Positions 33,201-45,200 of a DNA stretch of 64,000 bases are shown in pieces (the stretch's first letter is position 1; every line of letters starts with the position of its first letter). The DNA comes from Effrenium voratum (Eukaryota; Sar; Dinophyceae; Suessiales; Symbiodiniaceae), in the NCBI GenBank assembly GCA_963377175.1, contig CAUJNA010003249.1, positions 196,509 through 260,508 of the forward strand, read 5' to 3'. The position numbers were made by a program, and so were the translations under genes. The notes below the pieces were generated by a model. The model worked only from the letters and a program-made list of their open reading frames with translations, ran no database searches and was not told where the DNA came from.

Positions 33201-36200
33201 AGAGGAGCTGCTCGATGTTGCTGGGGATGTCCAGGTGCGCCTGCCAGTCTTTGGGTGCGCGATTTCAGGGGCTTGATGCGGCTCTCTCCCTTTGCAAACC
33301 AACCCTACGGCCATCAAAGCCTTAAAGCACAACAGTGACCTGCACCATGGGCGCCCTCGGCGCCCTCCAAAACATGCTGCGGATAGCTTGTCAAACTTGG
33401 GAACTCTTCTCATATTACTATCAGTTGGCTCAATTGGAGAAGCCCCCTATTTTTGTGAGAAATAGAGGATATTGGGTAGGCTCTCCATGTCCTCTCCACA
33501 TGAACAGCAGACTGATGTCGCATGACGAACAACTGCGAATAATCAAAGTGGAGGTAACTCGAAAACAAAAGAAAGCAATATTCCCCGCCCTGAAAAGCAA
33601 AAAGGGGGGCATATGGCTCTCCGTCCACCTGTGAGAAAGTGAGAAAAAAACAATTCCAAGCCCTGGGGATGCTAAACTAATACTGATCATTCATAAATAA
33701 ATACTAACTAATACAAAATCTAAAACTAAGCCAATCCTGAGCCAGCAATGCTGACTGCGGCCACAAACTGCCAACTTCTTTCTGAGACCCTTTTCTAAAA
33801 CAGCCGCCCAAGCATATTTCAAGGGGGTGGCACAGGGAAGCCCCAAAAAGTAACATACAGAATTCCAAAGGCGAAACTAACTAAACACTACTGAACCAGT
33901 ACCAAGGAATACAAAACCTACACCAACTCTAAACAGTACTGGGCCAGCTCACCGGAATACTCAACTCCAACGATGAGCAAGTACTAAGCAAAGAGGACCA
34001 AGGATTGTGGAGAACTGAGGACCGCTTCAGTAGGCCCAACTCTGACCCCCAATTTTGGTCTTAGGTTGTTTGAGGGGAGGGGGGGGGCTTTACCATTCAC
34101 TACCACAACAATATCAACAAGATTTGTCCGAGTCCGTTGCTCATCATGTTTACGGCTCCAGGAAGACCAAAGGGAAAGAACCATGTGTTGGATCCACTCA
34201 CCAGGAAGCAGTGGATGGAAACCTGGATGGACCCCTCCAGGCGGGTTGGCTCCTGCTCGCCCTCTTTTGTAGCACAAGCACAGAAGGGGTAGTTTGACAC
34301 AAACACACGCGCGCCACTCATTTTACGTCAACTTTGTTGTGGCAGGGACGTTGACCCCATATTGTGGGTGATACTGTGCAGCACATGGCCAAGCAAAAAG
34401 CGTGCCCCCAACAACACTGCAAGCTAATCTCACTTCCTGAGTGGATCGGCCAAGAAAAGTCCACATTTTTAATGTACCACTAAATGATCTGCCAACAAGG
34501 TTTAAAGTCCATAAACTCAGGAAGTGAGTAAGAGAAGGGCCATTGAGAAACGTCTTACCCATCAAAATGGGCCGACCTTTTCCGACAACTTCACACAACA
34601 CGAAGCACAGCCCATGATTCACAGCCCCAAAACATTCACTGCATGGCAAACATGGCAAACGCGGCGCTGTGGATCGTGGGGGTGGCTTCTGCTGTTTTTC
34701 AACCACTAGATCAACAAAAACACAAATCAACGGACTCGCTGCTCTGCCGATCACCTGGCCTTCGGATTAGCACCTCAAGACGGTTTTCCGCCCGCCGGTG
34801 TCTTTTTCCCTTTTCACTAGGAAGGCGGACATCGGATGCCATTCATTGTTGGTGGGTCCTTCAGATTGGGGGGCCCTGCTTCTGGTTGGTTTCATATCGG
34901 GACCAAAGCAACCCATCCAGGGAACACCCATCGGTTGGAGACATCCAAAGGCAAATCCTTGGAGACACCCGTTGCCCATGTTCAACCCTCACCTTGTCCA
35001 AGGCATCTTTCACCTCCGCCACGGTCAGAGTGCCATCCCCCTCAGCACTGCGGATTTGAATGGTGTGGCGCCGTGCTTTGCCAGGAGCTTTGCCACAGGC
35101 TGGGGTTGATTTGTGTCAATGTTTCCATTTGCCAGGGTTCCATTTTGGGTCCCTATTTTTGAGCCAAACCCACCTGTAGTTGAAACTTTGGACACAAATG
35201 GTTGGCCCAATCCCAATGCGCCATGATGGGCCGTGAGTCAAGAGTTGGGGAGTAAAGCCAAGTCGGTGGTAATCAACGAGCTTCCCTTGTCCACGGGCGC
35301 CCAGGGTTGGCATGGCTCTCTTGTGAGCTGCTTTGTGCATCAATACCGGGCTTGCTCTTCAAAACGATGGTGCTGCCACTATTCAGGAAGAACTTAATTA
35401 GTCTCCCAAACAACTGTCTACGACCGCGTCTAGGGGAACACGGTATTGCCTTTTCATGGAGTGGGCGTCAGTGTCCTGGTTTCGCGGTAGTGAAAACCAT
35501 CTAGGATAATTCGTAGGATCTGCTTTGTTTCAGGACCGTGAATTCGGCAAGGGCAGCCAGTCGGCGAATTCAGCCGTAGACAAATAGGGACACCAAGTTG
35601 CCACTGAAGACATAAAATCCGCCTCAAAATCCGTTGCACCTATATGGGCACGCCTTCTTTACGAGGATGCACAAAATGGCGGCCGTCCTTTTGGTTTCCT
35701 GTTAAACTACCAACAGAAAGGGTACCCTCAAAAACAAACGAGCCGCCCACATGTGTAAGGGGCAACATCCGGAGCGACTCGGCAGCTTGGGCCCCGGCAT
35801 TGCGGTCCATAGACATGAACATGTTCCGCAGCTGGTCTATCCTGTCACCCAGTCTGCCATCTCAACGTCAAATTGCGGGCGACCAATTCTTCTGGGTTCC
35901 AACTTAAATGGGATCCATGCTATATTCTACAAATTGCAAGCTGGAACCCACAGGAACCTGTTTATGCTTCCGGAAAAAAAGGGAGCGCTCCACTTGTGCT
36001 CGTGGGTGCCTAGATTAAAGGCCTCGTAGCCCCACCCCTCAACTTTTCATTGAAAGTAGCCTGGCCTTGCGCCACCCACGGAGGATCGGCGCTCCGGGTG
36101 AGGAGACATTCCTGTATCAAATGTTGACCCCGGGTGGATGACATGGGGCTGGTGTCTTTTAAAGAGGGCCCTGCACCTTTCGAGGAACCACCCCTCCATT

Positions 36201-39200
36201 ATTCAGGTTTGTGTGTCCGGTCAGCATGATTTTCATATCGCACCTTTAGCTTTTGTTTTAGGATGGAGCCTTAAGGCTCAAACAAATCTTCTTCGTCTCT
36301 TGGGCACGGGGAGGGGTGGCATAATTGACCAGGGCGCCAGGATGCGCCAGGGGAATCAATATACGCTCATGCCAGAACCACTCTTCTGACCCATTCAACC
36401 CTTTGGCCCACTCGCCGGCATTCTCCGCGCGAACAGAAAACGACGGGCGCAGTCCGCCGTCCTCTCTTCTGACATTTGCGCGGCGATCACGGTGACCACA
36501 GCCTGCCAACAGAAGTGCCCTGCAACCGCCATGCCCTCGCCAGGCAGTCCATTTGGATGAGCTCAGGCACTTTCAAATCCATTCAAGTGACACACTCCTT
36601 GTTTCCTTCATGCCTGAGGGTAACCACAGGGACCCCAAAGCAATGTTGAGCACTCAAGACCCGAGCACTTGAATCAAACTGGACCCAGTTTCACCCCCAC
36701 CTCCGCCCCTCAAAGCGGCTTCCCTTTCAGGTCCGCGGCTCCGCGGCTCCGTGGCCCAAAGGCGCCTTTTTCATCTTGTGCATGCGGCCGAAGGCCGCCA
36801 GGCCGTCGATCTGCAGGGCGGACACTGGTCCATCCTCTTTCTCCGCCAGGCGCTCGATCCTGGCGCCGACTCAAAATGACACACAGCCTGACATTTTGTT
36901 GGGAAAGCCAAACAGGAACCCCTCTTTCCAATGTGTTTCATTTCATATATATTTTGTTTGGGGGACCACGGGGACCTCCTTTGGTGGGCTTAGGTAAACC
37001 AACAAAGCCTACAGGAAACCAATCTTGTGGGCTTGCCCTCCTGCTCAGAAGACTTTCCTCCCCAAGTTGGAACCTGATGAGAGGGAACTCCTGGCCGGGT
37101 TCCGGTGGCAAAACAGAGTGAACAGGACTCCACCATGAAGCAGCTCGAGTAGCCGGCTTTCTCGCAACACGCGATGGAGTTATAGTTGGACATCCCCCCA
37201 AATCAAGGCAAGATGCATCCCCCCTCCGAATCTGTGGAAAAGAGATGTCAGGTGTCTGGACCCCAAAGCAGTCTTTCTGGGGTGGCCTAACAAGCATAGG
37301 TGAACGTTTGAGTCATAGATGGCCCTGGTAGATGGAAAAGAACCAGTCTGAACCAGTGCCATCTATTTCTAGCCACACTAACCTGAAAAGGACACCTATG
37401 CTAACAAGATTCAGATTCTCGATTTTCAAAGGAGACCTTCCCGGCACAAAAAAAAAACAAAAACACGACAAGTTGTTGTCGCTCCATGTTCATCTGTAGG
37501 AGAACAGCCTCTTTATTCCATTTCCCATAGCGGGCAACCAAGGGATTTCCCACCCTTTGACACACCAAAAGGAAATGGCACAACTGGGTGCTTATTTGAC
37601 TCAATGTAGCCTTTTCGGGTTACAGGGAAGCCAAACAGGAAAAGCCGCCATGGGGGGTGCGAGTGTGCGAGTCCCTTTGACAAACACAACTCAAAACACG
37701 CACAACACAAAAGAGACATATCTGAGGCTCCGCGTCTTTGTTTCGACATCCGGAAGGCGTCGAAAGCCGCGAGGCCTTCGAATCAACCAAAACCTGATGG
37801 TGCTCGGAGGTAGGGAATGAGAAATGGAACAAACCTGAGAATTTCCGAGAAAAAAAAGGAACCCATTAAACAACAATTAAAAAAAAGGATGTTTTTTTTA
37901 GGGCTTAGGGGTCATTCTATTTCTCATTCCTTCCCTCTCGCACCAGCAAGACTCGGTTGCTTTCTGCTCCCCTGCTAAAAGCTTAACTTTTGGTGGTTTA
38001 AAACGGAAAACCCATTAGTTACGCAAACAAATACAGTCCTAACATCCCTGGGCAGAATGCGCCTCTGACGAGAAAACCAAAAAGCCGACTCGAATCCGTG
38101 CGGGGTCCAGCGATGCTTCAGGCACGCCGCCGCCGAGGGCCGCGCCATGGGCACCTTCTGCAGGCACGCCTCGGAGAGAGGTTTGGGCGACGGCGCCGGG
38201 TCATGGGTTTTCTGGGTGGGCTCATGTTTTCATGGGGCCTGGGGGGAGGGAGGAGAGGGGGAGGGAGCCCAACAAGGCCCTAAGTAAGGCCTTATTTAGG
38301 CCTTCATAAGGGCTTATTCGGGCTCCCTCCCCCTTCCCTCCCTCTCATGTCTACACCTCCGAACTCAGGTTCGCTTCATTTAGGTGGACATCCTGCTTAG
38401 GTTGCGAAACAAACATTGCGCAAACAGCATGTTGGTGGTGTCCCTTTGAATTGGTGTAATTACACCTCTGCAAAAACATAAAAACTTGGTTTCCCGTTGA
38501 ATTTTGATTTGGCTTGGACCAGGGCTTGGTTGTCACCCTATGCCCTTCAAAAGCAACTGAAGCGAATTACTTGCAGTGCGCAATTGTGTGGCACGCAAAG
38601 CCTGGAGGATCGTTTGATTTTCACAACTAAGAACAAACACAAGGGATCATCAGCTTGGAAAATCACTTGCAACCAAAACATCTCAATCATTGTGTCCAGG
38701 ACTTACGTAGAAAGCAAGGATTGAGGATTGCCTTTGAACAGCCCAGCTTGATGACATCCAAAAGTCAGCCCAAAATTCAGACGAGCAAGCCCCCACAACG
38801 GTCCCAACCGGAATACGGTTTGGCTGAACTAGCATCGCCTTGTCGCTTTTCTCGGGGGGTACCTTCCATGGTAAAGGGGGTTTTCACAAAGGGGTGGCAC
38901 GATGCATCGGGTCAGTGATTCGTGCCTCTGTGTTGCTATGCGCACCTAGAAAGCACATGCAGGCATGTTTTTGCTAAAAGGTGCCCAGTGGATCCATTTA
39001 TCCTAACCAAGGGAACCACCCGATACAAAAACCCAACAGGAAAGTAGCGAAGGGTTACCACTAGGGCGAAACGCCTGGGATAGATTCACTGGGGCGCCCT
39101 TTCAAACTTTAAATCTCCTCCGGCGATTTCACGCGGCTTCTCCGGTTCAACCCGCAGAACCTGCCAACGCGAGCGAGAAAAACCGCAGCTCTCCTGCACA

Positions 39201-42200
39201 AAGCCCTTGCCATCCACGGAGACACCTTTCCAGTGCTTTCCCTCCGTCACCTCAGCTCCAAGGAGCTCTTAGGGGGGTTGGGGTTTCTTCATATCGGTCT
39301 GGTGTCTTGGACTCAGAACTTTCCTATGGTTTTAGAGGGAAACCAACAGGAAAACCGTTGCGCCGCTGGGGGTGGCCTTGAAAAGAAGACACGCCCATAG
39401 TGGCTCAAGATGCAACCCGAGAAAACAGATGAATTTGCATGTTTACACATATGCCTATACATATATATATATATATATACATATCTACCTATCTGCCTGC
39501 CTGTCTGTCTGTCCCTCCGTCTGTCTAATCTATCTGTTCGAGAACAGGGTTTGCTGCTGCCTTTCAGATTCGCAAAAGTCACTTTTGGAAAGCAATCAAC
39601 CTAGGTGCGCAGTTTAGAAAGTTCTAAACTGTTGCAGTCATATGGGTGTGCGCCATTTTGGGGGCTCCAACCTTAAAAAGACGAGCCACCCGGAAAACGC
39701 CAGTCGCCTTTGAGACCAAATAATCTGCTTCCCTTGGTAAGAAGAGCCCACCAAATGGCAAGCTCAGGAGAAGGGCCAGATCTGAAAGCATCATTCTCTC
39801 TCTGTTCCTTCTCGTTTCAATCAATGGGGCTTGACATAGGCTGACAAGCTGCCTCTCGACAAATTGAAACCTTTCTTACCAGTCAATTTCGTTGTTTTCA
39901 ATCTGGTGGCAACTGTTTTATGCCACCTATGGCTGCAGCAAAAAGGTAAACTCTACAGACAAGCCAGATCCCTGAGTACTGTGTTCATCCTTTCTCACAC
40001 ATTGCCCCAGGCCCAAGGCTTTACGACCCAAGGCCGTGGCGAAGTTGGCGTTCTTCACTCTCTGAAGCACCTGGCGCAAGGTGAGCGAATCGACGGCCAT
40101 CAGGCACAACAATCAATCTTATTGACCTTGTCTTCTGAGTCCTTGGTATGGAAGCAACACGAAATTGGGTGTTGCAGCATAACAACTCAATAAGCAACAT
40201 GCCAACAACTGGGCTGTCTACCACCCCCTATGTATGACAAGCATCAAGGATCCATGTTGTGAAACTTTGCTTCGCTGGCTGACCAATGGCATTGAGAATG
40301 CAACCACAGTCCAGCCCCCCCAACTGCTTGTGGACAGTAACAGTACTTGGGATTTTGGGCATGGCAAAAAACAGTCGGTGGGGTGCTGGGGATCTGAAGT
40401 TTGCAATGTACACAAATCAACATGATTGTGTTGTGCCCAATCAATCATGTGGAAGGGAAGTATGTGCTTGGGCCAAAGTGACGAGATCCCTCAAGCGAGG
40501 GGGGACTTGAACCAAAGGTTAATACCTTCGCCGCCCAAGCCGATCGGTTGGGGCGAAGTTTTGTGCCTTAACAACTTGTTTGGCTTGGCTGTGGAGGGGA
40601 GTGCCTTTTGAAGGATTACCCTTCTGAAAGTAACATCTGAGTAGTTGACGAGCACCATTAGCCGCATCACATGCCCCTCATGCAACTTCAAACCTGGGGC
40701 CGCCAGCAACCCTTCGCAGCCATTGCCTTGCCCGGAAGGACATAACTTGGCTCGGCATTTCGCGTCAAGAATACGCCTGAACCTGAACTTCTTCTTTTTT
40801 TGACATGCGAACACCGATTCCTTCATTCTTCTCTCCCCAAAGGCACACCAAATCTCTGCCGTTCGCACCACGTTTCTCATCGCCTGCCTCCCGGCACGCC
40901 CAAGCCAGCGCCACCCGCCTGCTCCACGGTCTTGCCGGTGAAGGGGTGCTTGCCCGAGAGAAGTAAGTACGCGATCACCCCGATGCTCCACGCCTCGAAA
41001 ATGTATAGCTTCCCTCTGTTTGGCATACCGTGGCATTTGCCCTCAAGAACCGGGGGTTCATACCCCAAACCATCCCAAACCACTCCAAATCAACAAGAGA
41101 GACAAAAGGCCATGCCACTGAGAAAACCTGATCGATCCCGCAAAGGGCTCTAAAGGGCCAAGGGCGGGTGTTTTCCAGCTGCTTCGCACCCAAAACAGAA
41201 TCACACTTGGTGGCAAACAAAACACTTGAGAATCCAGCATCCAGCATCCACACCCTTAAACTGATGCCACAAATCCTACAGTGCGACGGGAAGATCAGAA
41301 CCCACGGCCAGTCACCGAAAGTGCCAACAACAAAAAACACATACACACAACTCTCCTTTCATTCCCCCTCTTTGGTTCTACCTTTGGTCTTCCTGTGGTT
41401 CCCACCGCTGTAGCATTCTTGGCTTCTTTCCCGTTTTCTCCAACTGCACCGAACAAAACCGAGGGCCAGGCGTCCACCTTCTCGTCGTAGCGCCCCGCCA
41501 AGACCTCTGGGGCCACGTAGTTGGGCGTGCCCGCCTGGCTCCGGCGTCAGCGGAATCCAAAAACTCCACGAAAATGGGAAAATGAAAGGAGCACAAAGCC
41601 ACTGGATCCAATAAGGCACCTAGCCATTTCTTTGAAGGCTGGAAACCGGGGTCGAATCCAAGGTCAGGGTGTAGACTCGACAAGTGTCGCGTGTGGAATT
41701 GTGGCAACAATCAAGGGAAAAACAAAGGCAACAAGATTGAGGTAAAGTCGGCTTGAAAGTATAGGCAAAGACTATGCTAAGAAGGTGGGTGGTTTGGGAC
41801 CGTGGTCGTCTAATTCATTCACAGGGCTCGGTTCATACCGCATGACCATGCTTGGAGAAAAAAGCACGTGAACGAACATGTGTGTTTTGCCAAAATCGGG
41901 AACTGCAACCCCTTGCCCTGTTGTTGGCCGAACGCAAAGGCAACCCGTCCATTTGTTCGGCTCCCCTGCTAGTGCTTTTTCCTCCGCAATCCGCACAAAA
42001 AAACAACTGCACTGACCAGCTGCTGACCAGGCCAGCAAACACCTACGTGGACTCTATATGTAGCTCATGGTTAAAACTCACATGGCCCACGGTCATTCAA
42101 TGTCATCCACCCAAAGTAGCAAAATCATACAAATCCTATACATATACATATATGAAATAGATGAATCTTTATGACAGTGGGTAGTTCCACTAAAAGCAGC

Positions 42201-45200
42201 TACCTCAAACATGTGGCACTCAACTCCTGAAGGATCAGGTTTCAAGGTTCAGGCCAAGTCTCTCAACAAAACTCAGACTCTGCTTGGTTGATCTTCCATT
42301 TTGACAGCCAATCTTCTGTTTGGGTAAAAACTCACAGCGACTCTCTAGTGAACATCCTTCACTCACTTCCTTCTTGAGTGGACTGGCCAAAAAAGTCCAA
42401 ACTGTTTGCTTACCACGAATTAAATTGGTCTGGGTTCAGTGATGCGGCTTTGACAAAGGTCCGCGGCCTTGGTCCGCATGTGCTCGCCAGGATGAAAGCG
42501 CCTCAAGTTTCGTTTGCGGGCTCGCAGAATGGCGCCGGCTGTGTGTTTAGATCAAGGAAACCACAAGGCAAACCACCATTTGTGTCTATATTTGTTGAGG
42601 CTACCCCCCTCAATTTTGTGGTTTTTAATGGGAAACCTAATGGGAAACCAAAGGGAAACCCACTGTTTTGGTGAGTTCCCCTAAACAAGGACACACCCAC
42701 CATGGGGATGTCCGTGTTTGACACGCCCACATTGCTCCTTACGTTTGTCGCGGGGACCACAGAGAGGATTGACAAACAAGTCCTGTTCCATGCTGAATCA
42801 GCGGATGTGTTGGTTTCTGGTCGCATACTGTTGAACAACACCAAACTCACAACGGATCCCTGACCCACCCTTGGCATCCACGCGGGTTCAAAGTGCTGGA
42901 AACAGATAACGAGCCAAAACGGAATGATACCAATTGGCTTGGGGACCTTCCATTTGCTCTCGCGACGAAGCGAGGGGTCACGCCGAACAAAAGGTGTGAG
43001 ACAGCGGGCGATCAATATTTGCTGGAGTGGAAAGAGGCGTTGCTTCCAAAAAAGCTCGTGCCCAAACACTGCAAAGAACCAACCAGTTTCAGAAAGTCCC
43101 TTTTTGTCAACCACGTGCCACTTTGCCACAAGGAACGAAGACCCCGGAAGTCGCAAGCGGCAACCCAGCAAAATTGCATTTTTTCCCTTGGGGGGGTCCC
43201 TTACTCGGAAGGCATAGCTGTTGGCCATCTTACCGTACCAGTCTCATTGCTGGCGGCAATCACCTCCATTCCCTCGAAACAAACCCCAAAATCCGGCAAA
43301 TAATTACCCCCAAAAGGCGGGTGTCCCAAAAAAAAGAAGCCAAGCTGGACTCAAACTGGGGGAAGCACCTTTCTATAGACCTAGACCCCATCCACGTCCG
43401 GCCTTCCGCTTTTCCCGAGCCCGAGCCCGAGGCTTCCCCCAGCCACGAAGTGGGCGAGCGAACGAGGCATGGCGAACGAGGCCCCCGGCTTGGCCAGGCC
43501 GAAGTCGATGAGCTTCAGCGCGGTCTTGCCCACCTGACTTGACCCTCCCGAAAAGCTGATGGCTCCCCTGCCCTTTGTTAACACTCCAAACAACAAAGAA
43601 ACACACTTCTTCTTTTTTTCTTGTGAGACAGTGAGACCTCCAGCCCTTTCCACTCCAAATGACATCTACCCAAGCGAAACCGAGCGGCTTTCCGCCCGGC
43701 CGGCGCCTCCTCCTTGGTGGCCAGCAGGAAGTTCTCCGGCTTCAAGTCCTGAGCTCCGCGGGGAAGTGGAGATGTGTCGGTTTTTGGTCTTTCGGCATTA
43801 ACAAAAAAATCATGCGGACGTGACCCATAAATTGACCCATAAATGTGGAAGTGACCCATATAAAGTTACAAAATAATAAAGCTACTTACTTCCATGGGAT
43901 CCAGTTCTTGCTCAAAACGACGAGCCAAGTGGTTGTTCAAGTCGTGATTGCCAATCTGTGCTTCAGCCGCTGCTCAAACCGCTGCCAATGTGTTTTGGTC
44001 GTACCCTTTGTGGCACTGAGCCAATGATAAATGCAGCGAAACCAAACAAAACTGCAACCTATTTGAGGGGTTGGTCAAAGGAAGCTGGGCTCAAATCATT
44101 TTGTTGACCCTGCCTTTGGCCTCCTAGTTCAGGGTTCACGAAGGCTCAAAGGACCAAAAGAGGCATCCAGGTGTTGAGCAAGCCACAAATGGTTCCCGTC
44201 GCAGGTTTCGACTCAGAACAGTTGTGCAAAGCAAAGTATCTCTAGCTTCCCTTGCAAGATGGCTTGTCTGAGGGCCTAGGCACTTCCTTGGGCCACCCGG
44301 CGCGATGCACGATGTTATTCCTCAGCGGCATCGGGTTCAAGCCAATCATCGGTACTCTTTTCAGGTTGGTTTAAAGGGACACCAACAGAAAACCACCATA
44401 ACTTTGGCACATGCCCATAGCCAGGCAAACGCCGCCAAAAGCTGGGGAGGCCTAGGGCTGCGTAGTGCGTGGCGCTTTGCAGTTGGCCAAGCTGATGCGA
44501 ATCGCCGCAAGGTCCAAGGGTCTGTCTTTTTTTAAGGGTACCCGTTTTGGGGGTTGGTTGAAAGCCCTAAAAAACACACTCCTAAGGCCGCAGCATGTGC
44601 AAGTAGTTGATGGCCCGAAGCATGTCGCGCACACAGCCTGCCACGTGGGCGAAGCGCACGCTGAGCTAGTTGAGCGGATACCACGACCACCAGTGGGCAT
44701 GGGGAAAAAAGGCCACCCTTTCTGTTCGTATCGTTGCTAGGTCCTCCAGTAGAGAGGTTCGAATAAGGGCACCCTTTTTGCTGTAGTCTATTTTAGTAGG
44801 GGAGCCCTTCCAAAAAAAAGAAACGGTAAAAGGGCACTGGGAGACCTAGGTTGATATTAAAAGGGAGACACCCTCAAGACCCCAAGGCAGCACCGGAGGC
44901 CCGGGGATATGAACCATTTGGCAGTGGACAATGACTGGGACAGCCCAAGAGACGGGCTCAACACACGCCGAGTTTCATGTCGTCCGGTGCTGTCGTCCGG
45001 TGCTAACCCACATGACAGAGGCAGTTGTCAAAATCAAGGGCACTTTCCCCGATCCAAACAAGGGTTTGTCTTCAGGTTGGGGGCATCAAAAAAAAACAAA
45101 TGAAATCGCTTTTGCTTATATGGTTTCCCCCTTAAAAGCAACCAAAAGCGGGGTCCCCTTGAAAAGACAAAATCGTAGCGTCAGCCCTTTGGCCTCCCAG

